Assembly (NCBI RefSeq): GCF_011603255.1
Contig: NZ_JAANCM010000008.1
Location: forward strand, 124,001-188,000
Source: Ferranicluibacter rubi
Lineage (GTDB): Bacteria > Pseudomonadota > Alphaproteobacteria > Rhizobiales > Rhizobiaceae
Direction: 5' to 3'
Length of the DNA: 64,000 bases
Shown here: positions 53,795-63,011 of the stretch, piece after piece
How the letters are laid out: each line of letters begins with the position of its first letter
How positions within the stretch are numbered: position 1 is the first letter of the stretch
Notes under the pieces: model-generated
The model's database searches: none
What the model saw: only the letters and a program-made list of their open reading frames with translations
Told to the model about the DNA's origin: nothing
Position numbers and translations under genes: made by a program

Positions 53795-54899
53795 AACCCG
53801 CTTGACTGGCACTCGCGAAGGCAACGCGCATTTCGATCCCGCGAGCCTGCAACAATGGTGGCCGAAGCCGAGCCGCCCGCGTCCGATCGTCATCTTCGGT
53901 GCCGGCAGCATCGTCAGCGACGCGCATTTTCCCGCCTATAGGAAGGCCGGTTTTCCGGTTGCCGGGCTTTACGATCCGGACTTGGAAAAGGCGCGTGAGA
54001 CGGCCGCCCGCTGGGGTGTGGAAGCCTACGCCTCCGTTGAAGACGCCGCTGCGGTCGAAGGCGCAATCTTCGATCTGGCGACGCCGCCCGCGGCGCATGC
54101 GCGCATTCTTTCGGCAATTCCGGAAGGTTCTTACGCCCTGATCCAGAAGCCGATGGGTGCGGATCTCGATGCGGCGACCGAGATCCTCGACCTTTGCCGG
54201 AAGCGCAAGCTTCATGCTGCCGTGAACTTCCAGCTTCGCTTCGCGCCGATGATGCTGGCGCTCAAGGATGCCATCCGGCGCGGGCTGCTCGGCGATGTCG
54301 TCGATTTCGATGCCCATCTGGCGCTGGCGACGCCCTGGGGACTATGGCCCTTCCTCAAAGGGCTGCCGCGCATCGAGATCGCGATGCACTCGATCCACTA
54401 TCTCGATCTGGTCCGCAGTCTGCTGGGCGATCCCCAAGGCGTCCATGCGAAGACCATTGGACACCCCAACCACGATGTCGCGCAGACACGAACGAGCGCG
54501 ATCCTCGACTATGGCGACAGCGTGCGTTGCGCGCTGTCGATCAATCACGACCATGATTTCGGGCGAAAATTCCAGGCCTGCGAATTTCGCATCTGCGGCA
54601 CCAAAGGGGCGGCCACCGTGAAGCTCGGGGTCAATCTCGACTATCCCGAGGGTGAGCCGGACGAGCTCTGGATCCACCCCGAAGGCGGCGATGGCTGGGT
54701 CGAGATCCCGCTCGAAGGCACATGGTTTCCCGACGCCTTCATCGGCCGGATGGCAAACCTCCAACGCTTCGCGAGTGGCGAGGACGAGACGCTCGTCGGT
54801 GCCGTGGACGACGCCTGGCGGACCATGGCCCTGGTCGAAGCTGCCTATCAATCCAGCGCGCAGCCCGCGACGCCTGTGCGCGCGCTGCCGGAGACATGA
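53787..54899 (+). CDS. Gfo/Idh/MocA-family oxidoreductase
   Basis: A 370-residue NAD(P)-dependent dehydrogenase. The Rossmann motif VIFGAGSIVSDAHFPAYRKA is near residue 35, and the QKPMGADLDAATEIL block carries the Lys of the family's EKP motif with Gln in the Glu position. MHSIHYLDLVRSLLG supplies the catalytic His/Asp-type residues. It may be the aldose 1-dehydrogenase of the pathway, but the family is broad and another step is possible. It overlaps the mutarotase gene. Confidence 0.85.
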   Translation: MTETRLTGTREGNAHFDPASLQQWWPKPSRPRPIVIFGAGSIVSDAHFPAYRKAGFPVAGLYDPDLEKARETAARWGVEAYASVEDAAAVEGAIFDLATPPAAHARILSAIPEGSYALIQKPMGADLDAATEILDLCRKRKLHAAVNFQLRFAPMMLALKDAIRRGLLGDVVDFDAHLALATPWGLWPFLKGLPRIEIAMHSIHYLDLVRSLLGDPQGVHAKTIGHPNHDVAQTRTSAILDYGDSVRCALSINHDHDFGRKFQACEFRICGTKGAATVKLGVNLDYPEGEPDELWIHPEGGDGWVEIPLEGTWFPDAFIGRMANLQRFASGEDETLVGAVDDAWRTMALVEAAYQSSAQPATPVRALPET

Positions 54900-54903
54900 T
54901 GAG

Positions 54904-55353
54904 ATGATCGAGCAGACGCTCTATTTCGAAGACTACGACCTCGGTCACCAGCGGCTGACGACGGGGCGAACGATGACGGAGACGGATTTCGTCGTCCATT
55001 CAGGTCATACGGGCGATTTCTTTCCGCACCACATGGACAGCGAATTTGCAAAGACCTTGCCCGGCGGGCAGCGGATTGCGCACGGCACCATGATCTTCTC
55101 GATCGGCATCGGAATGACCGCATCGCTCATCAATCCTGTCGCCTTTTCCTACGGTTACGATAGGTTGAGATTCGTGCGCCCGGTTCATATCGGCGATACG
55201 ATCAGGACGCGGGTGACGATCTCCGCCAAGGAGGATGATCCCAAGCGCGCGGACAGGGGCCGGGTGATCGAGCGGTGCGAGGTGCTGAACCAGCGTGACG
55301 AGGTCGTGCTGGCGGCAGACCACATTCTGCTCGTCGAACGAAAACAGAAGTGA
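54904..55353 (+). CDS. MaoC-like hotdog dehydratase (paralogue B)
   Basis: A 149-residue single hotdog domain: LYFEDYDLGHQRLTTGRTMT, DFVVHSGHTGDFFPHHMD (with the Asp/His pair of MaoC hydratases) and [20 protein letters not shown]. It shares the last block with the protein at 38420. The start is one of two overlapping ATGs after the oxidoreductase stop; 54904 gives the usual N-terminus. A MaoC protein in a sugar-acid operon is unexpected, as no CoA ester is known in the L-fucose route. Confidence 0.82.
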   Translation: MIEQTLYFEDYDLGHQRLTTGRTMTETDFVVHSGHTGDFFPHHMDSEFAKTLPGGQRIAHGTMIFSIGIGMTASLINPVAFSYGYDRLRFVRPVHIGDTIRTRVTISAKEDDPKRADRGRVIERCEVLNQRDEVVLAADHILLVERKQK

Positions 55354-55363
55354 GGACGGAACC

Positions 55364-56098
55364 ATGACGACGACAATGACGGGCAAGACGGTGCTGATCA
55401 CCGCGGCGGCCCAGGGGATCGGGCGCGCAACGGCGCTCGCCTTCGCCAAGGCGGGTGCCACCGTGCACGCAACCGACATCAACCTCGACATTCTCTCCGA
55501 GATCGCAGGCGAACCCGGTATCCTGACGCACAAGCTCGATGTTCTCGACGCCGCCGCCGTGACGGCGCTGGTCGAGGAGGTCGGCGCGGTGGATGTCCTC
55601 TTCAATTGCGCCGGCGTCGTCCACTCCGGCTCGATCCTTGAGATGGCCGACAAGGACCTGGAATTCGCCTTCGACCTCAACGTCAAGGCGATGATCCGCA
55701 CCATTCGCGCGGTGCTGCCCGGTATGATCGCGCGCAAGGACGGCGCCATCATCAACATGGCCTCCGTCGCTTCCAGCATCAAGGGCGTGCCGAACCGCTT
55801 CGCCTATGGCACGACCAAGGCTGCCGTCATCGGCCTCACCAAGGCGGTCGCGGCCGATTACGTTGCTGCCGGCATCCGATGCAACGCGATTTGCCCCGGC
55901 ACGGTCGAGAGCCCCTCGCTCGAAGGGCGCATGCGCGCCCAGGGCGACTACGAGACGGCGCGCGCCGCCTTCATCGCCCGCCAGCCGATGGGCCGGCTTG
56001 GAACGGCGGAAGAAATCGCCGATCTCGCCGTCCATCTTGCCGGCGCCACCTACACCACGGGCCAAGCCTATGCCATCGACGGTGGCTGGTCGATCTGA
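55364..56098 (+). CDS. Short-chain dehydrogenase (2-keto-3-deoxy-L-fuconate dehydrogenase-like)
   Basis: A 244-residue SDR. Cofactor motif TAAAQGIGRATALAF (TGxxxGIG type), FNCAGVVHSG, catalytic Ser in MASVASSIKG, and Tyr/Lys in FAYGTTKAAVIGLTKAV. The VHATDIN segment with acidic Asp favours NAD+. Close relatives act as 2-keto-3-deoxy-L-fuconate 4-dehydrogenase. The adjacent FAH-type hydrolase would cleave its diketo product. The start at 55364 with GGACGG is preferred over a longer frame. Confidence 0.87.
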   Translation: MTTTMTGKTVLITAAAQGIGRATALAFAKAGATVHATDINLDILSEIAGEPGILTHKLDVLDAAAVTALVEEVGAVDVLFNCAGVVHSGSILEMADKDLEFAFDLNVKAMIRTIRAVLPGMIARKDGAIINMASVASSIKGVPNRFAYGTTKAAVIGLTKAVAADYVAAGIRCNAICPGTVESPSLEGRMRAQGDYETARAAFIARQPMGRLGTAEEIADLAVHLAGATYTTGQAYAIDGGWSI

Positions 56099-56139
56099 TC
56101 GGCTGCTCGCCTCTTCACTGAAACCGCAAGGATACTGCC

Positions 56140-56985
56140 ATGAAATTCGTTCGTTACGGTGCGCAGGGCGCCGAGAAGCCCGGTCTTGTCGACGCGACCG
56201 GTGCTATTCGCGACCTTTCCGGTCACATCTCCGATCTCTCCGGCGCGTCCATCGATCCCGATGCGCTGGCAAAGCTTGCCTCCGTCGATCCGGCCTCGCT
56301 GCCGCTGGTATCCTCAGACGAGCGCCTCGGCGCCTGCGTCGCCGGCACGGGCAAGTTCATCTGCATCGGCCTCAACTATTCCGACCACGCCGCCGAAACG
56401 GGCGCGACCGTGCCGCCGGAGCCGATCATCTTCATGAAGGCGACATCGGCTATTTCGGGCCCGAACGACGACCTCCTCATCCCGCGCGGCTCCGAGAAGA
56501 CCGACTGGGAAGTCGAACTCGGCATCGTCATCGGCCGCAAGGCGAAATATGTGAGCGAGGCCGAAGCGCTTGACTATGTCGCCGGCTATTGCACGATCCA
56601 CGACGTCAGCGAACGTGCCTTCCAGACGGAACGCTCGGGCCAGTGGACCAAGGGCAAGTCCTGCGACACGTTCGGGCCGACCGGTCCATGGCTGGTGACG
56701 AAGGACGAGGTTCCCGATCCGCAGGACCTGCGCCTCTGGCTAAAGGTCAATGGCGAAACCATGCAGGACGGCACCACCAAGACCATGGTCTACGGCGTGG
56801 CCTATCTCGTTTCCTACCTCTCGCAGTTCATGTCGCTCCAGCCGGGCGACATCATTTCCACGGGCACGCCTCCGGGTGTCGGCATGGGCATGAAGCCGCC
56901 GCGCTACCTCAAACCCGGCGACGTCATCGAACTGGGGATCGATGGTCTCGGTTCGCAGCGCCAGACCGCCCGCGCCGACGCCTGA
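56140..56985 (+). CDS. FAH-family hydrolase (2,4-diketo-3-deoxy-L-fuconate hydrolase-like)
   Basis: A 281-residue fumarylacetoacetate-hydrolase-family protein. FICIGLNYSDHAAETGATVP, FMKATSAISGPNDDLLIPRG and WEVELGIVIGRKAKYVSE carry the Glu, Glu and Asp metal ligands; STGTPPGVGMGMKPPRYLKP is the C-terminal signature. In the known L-fucose route this enzyme splits 2,4-diketo-3-deoxy-L-fuconate into pyruvate and lactate. It sits between the SDR and fuconate dehydratase genes, which supports that role. Confidence 0.9.
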   Translation: MKFVRYGAQGAEKPGLVDATGAIRDLSGHISDLSGASIDPDALAKLASVDPASLPLVSSDERLGACVAGTGKFICIGLNYSDHAAETGATVPPEPIIFMKATSAISGPNDDLLIPRGSEKTDWEVELGIVIGRKAKYVSEAEALDYVAGYCTIHDVSERAFQTERSGQWTKGKSCDTFGPTGPWLVTKDEVPDPQDLRLWLKVNGETMQDGTTKTMVYGVAYLVSYLSQFMSLQPGDIISTGTPPGVGMGMKPPRYLKPGDVIELGIDGLGSQRQTARADA

Positions 56986-57015
56986 TCCTTGATCTTACCT
57001 CTCTCCGGAGCCCCC

Positions 57016-58293
57016 ATGACCCGCATTACAGACCTGCGCGTGTTCGACCTGCGCTTTCCGACGTCCCAGAGCCTCGATGGTTCGGATGCCATGAATCCCG
57101 ATCCGGATTACTCGGCAGCCTATGTCATTCTCGACACGGACACGCCCGGTCTTGCGGGTCATGGCCTGACGTTCACCATCGGTCGCGGCAACGAGATCTG
57201 CTGCATGGCCATCAAGGCGATGCGGCATCTCGTTGTCGGAACCGAGCTTTCCACGGTGCTCGAAAATCCCGGCCGCTACTGGCGGCACCTGACGAGCGAT
57301 AGCCAGCTGCGCTGGATCGGGCCGGAAAAGGGCGCGATGCATCTGGCGACCGGCGCGGTCGTCAACGCGGTGTGGGACCTGCTCGCCAAGCAGGCGGGCA
57401 AGCCGGTCTGGCAGATGGTCAGCGAGATGTCGCCCGAGCAGATCGCAGACATCGTCGATTATCGCTACCTGACCGACGTGCTGACCCGCGACGAGGCGAT
57501 CGACATTCTGAAGCGCGCCGAGCCCGGCAAGGCCGAGCGCATGGCGGTGCTGCGGGCGGAGGGCTACACCTGCTACACCACGTCCGCGGGCTGGCTCGGC
57601 TATGACGATGAGAAACTGCGCCGGCTCTGCCAGGAAGCGATCGACGAGGGGTTCAACCACGTCAAGATGAAGGTCGGGCGCGATCTCGAAGACGACATCC
57701 GTCGCCTGACGATCGCCCGTGAGGTCATCGGCCCCGATCGCTATCTGATGATCGACGCCAACCAGGTCTGGGAAGTCGGCGAAGCTATCGACTGGGTGAA
57801 GCAGCTTGCCTTCTGCAAGCCGTTCTTCATCGAAGAGCCGACGAGCCCTGACGATGTTGCCGGCCACCGCAAGATCCGGCAGGCGATTTCGCCGGTCAAG
57901 GTCGCGACCGGCGAGATGTGCCAGAACCGCATCATGTTCAAGCAGTTCATCGCCGAAGGCGCGATCGATATCGTGCAGATCGACAGCTGCCGCATGGGCG
58001 GGCTGAACGAGGTTCTCGCGGTGCTTCTCGTCGCCGCGAAATACCAGCTGCCGGTCTGGCCGCATGCCGGCGGCGTCGGGCTTTGCGAATATGTGCAGCA
58101 TCTCTCGATGATCGACTACATCGCCGTTTCCGGCACGAAGACGGATCGCGTCATCGAATATGTCGATCATTTGCACGAGCATTTCCTCGAACCCTGCATC
58201 ATCGAGAACGCGGCCTACATGCCGCCGACCCGCCCGGGATTCTCGATCGAGATGAAGGCGCAGTCGATCGCGGATTATACCTTCAAGGGCTGA
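57016..58293 (+). CDS. fucD: L-fuconate dehydratase
   Basis: A 425-residue enolase-superfamily dehydratase. Residues Lys217-Met-Lys219 (VKMKV), Asp247 (LMIDANQVW), Glu273 (FFIEEPTSP), Glu300 (VATGEM), Asp323 and His350 (PVWPHAGGVGL) match, in order and nearly in number, those known for Xanthomonas L-fuconate dehydratase. It converts L-fuconate to 2-keto-3-deoxy-L-fuconate. The start at 57016 is preferred (MTRITDLRVFDLRFPTS). It is the last enzyme gene of the operon, closed by a strong terminator. Confidence 0.92.
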   Translation: MTRITDLRVFDLRFPTSQSLDGSDAMNPDPDYSAAYVILDTDTPGLAGHGLTFTIGRGNEICCMAIKAMRHLVVGTELSTVLENPGRYWRHLTSDSQLRWIGPEKGAMHLATGAVVNAVWDLLAKQAGKPVWQMVSEMSPEQIADIVDYRYLTDVLTRDEAIDILKRAEPGKAERMAVLRAEGYTCYTTSAGWLGYDDEKLRRLCQEAIDEGFNHVKMKVGRDLEDDIRRLTIAREVIGPDRYLMIDANQVWEVGEAIDWVKQLAFCKPFFIEEPTSPDDVAGHRKIRQAISPVKVATGEMCQNRIMFKQFIAEGAIDIVQIDSCRMGGLNEVLAVLLVAAKYQLPVWPHAGGVGLCEYVQHLSMIDYIAVSGTKTDRVIEYVDHLHEHFLEPCIIENAAYMPPTRPGFSIEMKAQSIADYTFKG

Positions 58294-58324
58294 TACCAGC
58301 CCAATGGATTGCTGAGTTTCACGG

Positions 58325-58353
58325 AAGCCGGGCTGTTCGCAGTCCGGCTTTTT
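58325..58353 (+). terminator. Intrinsic terminator after fucD
   Basis: An 11-bp stem (AAGCCGGGCTG with CAGTCCGGCTT, one G-T pair) with a TTCG tetraloop runs straight into TTT. This is the clearest intrinsic terminator in the window; it ends the operon 47987-58293. Confidence 0.9.
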
Positions 58354-58384
58354 CGTGTCCAGAGATAAGGCCGGCACTTACATC

Positions 58385-58413
58385 TTGACCAAGCATGGCT
58401 ATTCTTTCATAAT
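58385..58413 (+). promoter_or_regulatory. Sigma-70-type promoter of the TRAP operon
   Basis: TTGACC at 58385-58390 and CATAAT at 58408-58413 with 17-bp spacing. Transcription would start near 58420, at the edge of the palindrome at 58420-58433. Confidence 0.65.
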
Positions 58414-58419
58414 AGATGT

Positions 58420-58433
58420 ATTCGTATATGAAT
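58420..58433 (+). promoter_or_regulatory. Candidate IclR operator, site A
   Basis: ATTCGTATATGAAT is a 14-bp palindrome with a single mismatched pair, covering the expected transcription start of the TRAP operon. Related sites lie at 47911-47924 and 47846-47859 around the IclR gene, 10.5 kb away. Confidence 0.6.
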
Positions 58434-58469
58434 GATGCCAGGGGAGGAGCCCGGGCAGTGGAGGGTCTC

Positions 58470-59444
58470 ATGAAGAGCATACTCGTAGCGTCCGCACTGG
58501 CGGCGCTATCCTTTTGTGGTGTCGCGCAGGCGCAGGATTACAGCCTGCGATTCTCCACATCGCAGGTCAATCCGAACGAACCGATCGTCAAGGCGATGAA
58601 GCTCTATGCCGAACGCGTCGGCGAACGCTCGGGTGGCCGCATTGCCATCACCGTGATGACGGGCGACCAGCTCGGCGCGCAGAAGAAGGTCAACGAGATG
58701 GTTATGAGCGGTGCGAGCCTGCTCAGCGCCACCGATTACGGCCAGCTCGGTCAGTTCGAGCCGGATATGTCGATCCTCGCCGGCCCCTACGTTTACCCGA
58801 GCATTGAGGCGAGCGACAAGCTGTTTGCCTCCGACGTCTTCAAGGAGCTCTCGGCGAAGCTCGAGGCCAAGGGCCTCAAGATCATCATGCCGAATGGCCT
58901 GTTCGGCTACCGGCATATCATTGCCAACAAGGCGGTCCGCACGCCCGCCGATCTCGCCGGCGTCACTGTGCGCGTTCCCTCTTCGCCGATCATGATGGCG
59001 ACCTTCGCCACCTATGGTGCCCGCCCGACGGAGCTTCCCTGGGGCGATGTCTACAATGCGCTGCAGACGGGCGTGGTCGATGCCGCCGAAGGGCCGTTCG
59101 GCTCCATTGCCGGCTCGAAGCTGAACGAGACGCGCAAGGTCATCTCCAAGACCGGCCATCAGGTGATGTTCACGGCCTGGGTCGCCTCGGCCAGCTTCTA
59201 CAACAGCCTGCCGGAAGACCTGCAGAAGGTGCTGACGGAAGAAGGCCAGAAGATCGCTGTCGACCTGACGAAAATGACGATCGAGACCGACGACGGCTAT
59301 GCCAAGCAACTGGCCGACAGCGGTGTCGAGATCGTTTCGGACGTGGACGTTCCCGCGTTCGTCGCGGCCTCGAAATCCGCCTATGGCAAGGTGCCGAACC
59401 TGACGCCGGGCATGTTCGAGCGCATTCAGGCCGTCATGCAATAA
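58470..59444 (+). CDS. dctP: TRAP transporter substrate-binding protein
   Basis: A 324-residue periplasmic DctP-family protein with signal peptide MKSILVASALAALSFCGVAQ (cleavage before QDYS). LRFSTSQVNPNEPIVKAMKL, VRVPSSPIMMATFATYGARP and the conserved Arg in that segment, which binds the ligand carboxylate, are typical. It should bind an organic or sugar acid. The start at 58470 with GGAGGG is preferred. A GC-rich hairpin separates it from the membrane subunit genes. Confidence 0.92.
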   Translation: MKSILVASALAALSFCGVAQAQDYSLRFSTSQVNPNEPIVKAMKLYAERVGERSGGRIAITVMTGDQLGAQKKVNEMVMSGASLLSATDYGQLGQFEPDMSILAGPYVYPSIEASDKLFASDVFKELSAKLEAKGLKIIMPNGLFGYRHIIANKAVRTPADLAGVTVRVPSSPIMMATFATYGARPTELPWGDVYNALQTGVVDAAEGPFGSIAGSKLNETRKVISKTGHQVMFTAWVASASFYNSLPEDLQKVLTEEGQKIAVDLTKMTIETDDGYAKQLADSGVEIVSDVDVPAFVAASKSAYGKVPNLTPGMFERIQAVMQ

Positions 59445-59453
59445 AAGGTGAAG

Positions 59454-59480
59454 GCCCGGCCGGGTACGAGGCCGGGCTTT
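59454..59480 (+). terminator. Attenuator-like hairpin after dctP
   Basis: GCCCGGCC and GGCCGGGC pair perfectly around an 8-base loop, then TTT. It lies between dctP and the DctQ-type gene and would leave more binding protein than membrane subunits. Confidence 0.65.
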
Positions 59481-59498
59481 CCCTTGCCGGGAGCATTC

Positions 59499-60011
59499 AT
59501 GGACATTTCAGCCGAAACCTCGACCGAGCCGCCGCTCTGGAGCCTTCGCCGTCTCGATGAGGCCGTGGGCGTCCTTGCCCTGCTGGTCATCGTCGTCTCC
59601 ATCCTCTGGGGCATCGTCAGCCGCTACATCTTTCCGCAGCCGGCAGCCTGGACCTACGAACTCGCGATCCTCGCCTTCTCCTACCTCGTCTTCTTCGGAG
59701 CGATTGCCGGCGTGCGTCTCGGCACGCATGCCGCCATCGACGTCCTGGTCGGGGCCCTGCCGGAACGCTGGCAGGACGGGGTTCGCTGGTTCAACTATGT
59801 GCTCCTGACCGTCTTCTTCGTCCTGATGACCGGCCTCTTCTTCTGGCAGGCCTGGACCTCGCGCAATGTGCACACCATCGCGCTCGACCTGTCCCGCAGC
59901 ATTGCCTATGCGCCGCTGGCGATCGCTTCCGCCGGCATGCTGGTGCAGCACCTCATCGTCGAGCGGCCCTGGCGCCCGCGCACGCATCGCATCGTGGATT
60001 CGATCATATGA
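59499..60011 (+). CDS. dctQ: TRAP transporter small membrane subunit
   Basis: A 170-residue protein with four hydrophobic helices, e.g. AVGVLALLVIVVSILWGIV and YELAILAFSYLVFFGAIAGV. VRLGTHAAIDVL is the conserved DctQ loop. GGGAG precedes the ATG at 59499. It overlaps the large-subunit gene by four bases (ATGA). Confidence 0.9.
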   Translation: MDISAETSTEPPLWSLRRLDEAVGVLALLVIVVSILWGIVSRYIFPQPAAWTYELAILAFSYLVFFGAIAGVRLGTHAAIDVLVGALPERWQDGVRWFNYVLLTVFFVLMTGLFFWQAWTSRNVHTIALDLSRSIAYAPLAIASAGMLVQHLIVERPWRPRTHRIVDSII

Positions 60012-61321
60012 CATTCTTCCACTTGGCCGGCCCCTCGCTCGTCGTCGTTCTCCTGTTCCTTTTGTCGACGCCGATCACCTGGGCTCTGGCCATCGGTGCG
60101 CTCACCTTCTTCTTCCTGAACATGGACATGATTCCCCTGTCCAATTTCGCGCAGGAAATGGCGGAAGGCAGTCAGTCCGTGTCCCTGCTGGCGCTGCCGC
60201 TTTTCGTGCTTGCCGGCTGCATCATGAACGCGTCCGGCATCACGCGGCGGCTTCTGACGCTCGCCGACGTGCTGGTCGGGCACATGACCGGCGCGCTCGC
60301 ACAGATGTGCACCGTGCTCGCCACGCTGCTCGGCGGCCTCACCGCGTCGGCCAATGCGGATGCGGCGATGCTGGCGAAGACGCTCGGCATCCAGATGGCC
60401 GAACGTGGCTACAGCCGGGCGTTCGCCGCTGTCATCACCTCGTCCGCTGCCATCATCACCAGCCTCATCCCGCCGTCGATCGGCCTCATCGTCTATGGCT
60501 TTTTGGCAGAAACATCGATCGGCCGGCTGTTTGCGGCCGGCGTCGTGCCCGGTCTCGTGCTGGCGCTTGGCCTCATGATCACAACGCACTTCATCGCCCG
60601 CAAGCGCGGCTATCGCTCGCTTCGCGACAGGCGTGCAACCGGCGCGGAAATGCGCACCGCCCTCGTCGACGGGCTGTGGGCACTCTCCATTCCCGTCGTC
60701 ATCTTCGTGGGGACGCGTTACGGCCTGTTCACGACGACGGAAGCCGGCGCCGTAGTGGTCGTCTACGTCCTCTTCGTCGCGATCTTCGGCTACCGCGAAT
60801 TCACCGTGCGCCAGATCCCCGAAGTGCTGGCAGAAGCCGTGCGCGACTCCGCGGTCGTCATGGTGATGATCTGCGCGGCCGCCGCCTTCGGCTTCTATCT
60901 CGCCTGGGAGCAGGTGCCGCAGGCCATGTCGGGTTGGCTGGGCGGTGCGACCAGCAACCCGCTCGTCATGCTGCTGCTCATCAACGTCATGCTGCTCGTC
61001 ATCGGCACGGCGATTGAGGGCTCGGCGGCGCTCATCATTCTGACACCGATGCTGATCCCGATCATCGACGGCGTCCATATCGACCGCGTCCATTTCGGCA
61101 TCATCTTCATCACCAACCTCACCATCGCCGGCATTACCCCGCCGGTCGGCGGGCTGATGTATATCTCGTCCATGGTGATGAAGGTGCCGATGATGGCCTA
61201 TGCGCGGGAAGTTCTGCCGTACCTCGCCATGATGATGGTGCTGCTCAGCATCCTCAGTATCTTCCCGCAACTATCGCTGTGGCTGCCGAACCTGATCTAT
61301 GGAACTGCGGCCGTACAGTAG
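60008..61321 (+). CDS. dctM: TRAP transporter large membrane subunit
   Basis: A 437-residue DctM protein with about 12 helices that carries out Na+-driven uptake. Conserved parts include ALPLFVLAGCIMNASGITRR, GGLTASANADAAMLAKTLG, ITSLIPPSIGLIVYGF and ITNLTIAGITPPVGGLMY. It ends the TRAP operon; the chemoreceptor gene converges on it with 22 bp between stops, no clear terminator. Confidence 0.94.
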   Translation: MTFFHLAGPSLVVVLLFLLSTPITWALAIGALTFFFLNMDMIPLSNFAQEMAEGSQSVSLLALPLFVLAGCIMNASGITRRLLTLADVLVGHMTGALAQMCTVLATLLGGLTASANADAAMLAKTLGIQMAERGYSRAFAAVITSSAAIITSLIPPSIGLIVYGFLAETSIGRLFAAGVVPGLVLALGLMITTHFIARKRGYRSLRDRRATGAEMRTALVDGLWALSIPVVIFVGTRYGLFTTTEAGAVVVVYVLFVAIFGYREFTVRQIPEVLAEAVRDSAVVMVMICAAAAFGFYLAWEQVPQAMSGWLGGATSNPLVMLLLINVMLLVIGTAIEGSAALIILTPMLIPIIDGVHIDRVHFGIIFITNLTIAGITPPVGGLMYISSMVMKVPMMAYAREVLPYLAMMMVLLSILSIFPQLSLWLPNLIYGTAAVQ

Positions 61322-61343
61322 CGTCTCATCCCGGCATCTTGCG

Positions 61344-63011
61344 TCAGGCGACGATGCGCAATCGTGTCTCGCGATAGGTGAAGGCGGAGAGGAGCTGCCG
61401 CAGGGCGGTCGTCTGCGCGGCCAGTTCCACGCTCGCAGCCGTGCTCTCCTCGGCCATCGCCGCATTCTGCTGGGTTGCCTGATCCATGGCGTTGACTGCG
61501 ATGTTGATCTCACGAAGACCGACGGCCTGCTCGCGTCCGGCCTGAACGATCGCCGCGATGTTGACGTCGATCCGGGTGACCTTGCCGACGATGTCCTCCA
61601 ATGCGCGCCCGGTTTCGCCCACGAGGTCCACGCCGTTGCGCACAATCCCGTTCGAGGCGGCGATCAGGGCGCCGATCTCCTTGGCGGCCTGCGCCGAACG
61701 CTGTGCCAGCTCCCGGACCTCCTGCGCGACGACCGCAAAGCCGCGGCCCGCGTCTCCGGCGCGTGCGGCTTCAATGCCGGCATTGAGCGCAAGCAGGTTC
61801 GTCTGAAACGCGATCTCGTCGATGACGCCGATGATGCCGGTGATCGATTGCGACGATGCCGCGATCTCGGCCATGGCGGATACGGCACGCTCGACCACGG
61901 CTCCCGACCGCTCGGCGCCGCTGCGAGTCTCATTCACGAGGCTCCCGGCCTCCTGCGCGCGGGCACTGGTATCGTTGACGGTGGTGGTGATCTCCTCGAG
62001 CGCTGCTGCGGTCTCTTCCAGGCTCGCCGCATTCTGCTCCGTGCGGCGCGACAGGCTCCCGGCGTTCTGGCTGATTTCGCGGGAGCCGTCGGCGATGGCC
62101 GCCACGCTGATGCCGATATTCTCCATCGTACTGCGCAGCTGCGCCAGCGTCGCGTTGAAGTGGTGCCGCAGCTCTTCCATCGAGGGGACGAAAGGCCGGT
62201 CGAGGGTCGCGGTAAGATCGCCGTTCGACATTGCCTTCATGACCGTGCCGATCTCGGCGATGGCGCTCATGCGCTCGGTCACGTCGGTTGCGAACTTCAC
62301 CACCTTGCAAACCTTGCCGCTGGAATCGAGGATCGGGTTGTAGGCGGCCTGGATCCAGACCTCCTTGCCCCCTTTGCCGACGCGCACGAACTCGTTGGCG
62401 ATGAACTCGCCGCCCGCCAGCCGTGCCCAGAAAGCCTTGTATTCCGGCGTTGCGGCATAGTCTTTGCGGCAGAACAGGCTGTGATGCCGCCCGGTGATTT
62501 CGCTCAGCGCATATCCCAGCGTCTTGCAGAAATTATCGTTCGCCGTGATGATTTCGCCGGTCGGGTAAAATTCGATGACCGCCTGCGAGCGGGAAATGGC
62601 CTCCAGTTTTCCGGCATCCTCGATCGCCTTCTCCCTCGCAGCCGTGATATCGGCCGCGAGTTTCACCACCTTGTAAGGCTTGCCGCCCTTCATCACCGGA
62701 TTGTAGGTCGCCTGGATCCAGATTTCGCGCCCACCCTTGCCGATTCGCTTGTAGGCGCCGGCATCGAACGTGCCTGCCGCCAGCCGCTTCCAGAACGCGG
62801 TATAGTCCGCAGATGCGACCGTCTGGGGGTCGCAAAAGAGACTGTGATGCTTCCCGACGATCTCTTCGATCGTGTAGCCGAGAGCCTGGCAGAAATTCTC
62901 GTTCGCGCTCAGGATGTTGCCTTCGAGGTCGAATTCGATGATCGCCTGCGATTTGGAAAGCGCATCCGAAATGTCGGATCCCCGTCCCGCGCCTTTGTTC
63001 AATCCAAACAT
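61344..63011 (-). CDS. Soluble methyl-accepting chemotaxis protein with two PAS domains
   Basis: A 555-residue receptor without membrane helices. Two near-identical PAS domains lie at about 18-125 and 140-245 ([40 protein letters not shown]; each with KHHSLFC or RHHSLFC and IQATYNPV or IQAAYNPI). A short HAMP-like linker (about 255-300) leads to the signalling domain, with the hairpin tip [20 protein letters not shown]. It likely senses an internal cue such as redox or energy state. It overlaps the phosphodiesterase gene by 13 bp. A longer upstream frame is its shadow. It lacks a C-terminal CheR-binding pentapeptide. Confidence 0.9.
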   Translation of the reverse strand: MFGLNKGAGRGSDISDALSKSQAIIEFDLEGNILSANENFCQALGYTIEEIVGKHHSLFCDPQTVASADYTAFWKRLAAGTFDAGAYKRIGKGGREIWIQATYNPVMKGGKPYKVVKLAADITAAREKAIEDAGKLEAISRSQAVIEFYPTGEIITANDNFCKTLGYALSEITGRHHSLFCRKDYAATPEYKAFWARLAGGEFIANEFVRVGKGGKEVWIQAAYNPILDSSGKVCKVVKFATDVTERMSAIAEIGTVMKAMSNGDLTATLDRPFVPSMEELRHHFNATLAQLRSTMENIGISVAAIADGSREISQNAGSLSRRTEQNAASLEETAAALEEITTTVNDTSARAQEAGSLVNETRSGAERSGAVVERAVSAMAEIAASSQSITGIIGVIDEIAFQTNLLALNAGIEAARAGDAGRGFAVVAQEVRELAQRSAQAAKEIGALIAASNGIVRNGVDLVGETGRALEDIVGKVTRIDVNIAAIVQAGREQAVGLREINIAVNAMDQATQQNAAMAEESTAASVELAAQTTALRQLLSAFTYRETRLRIVA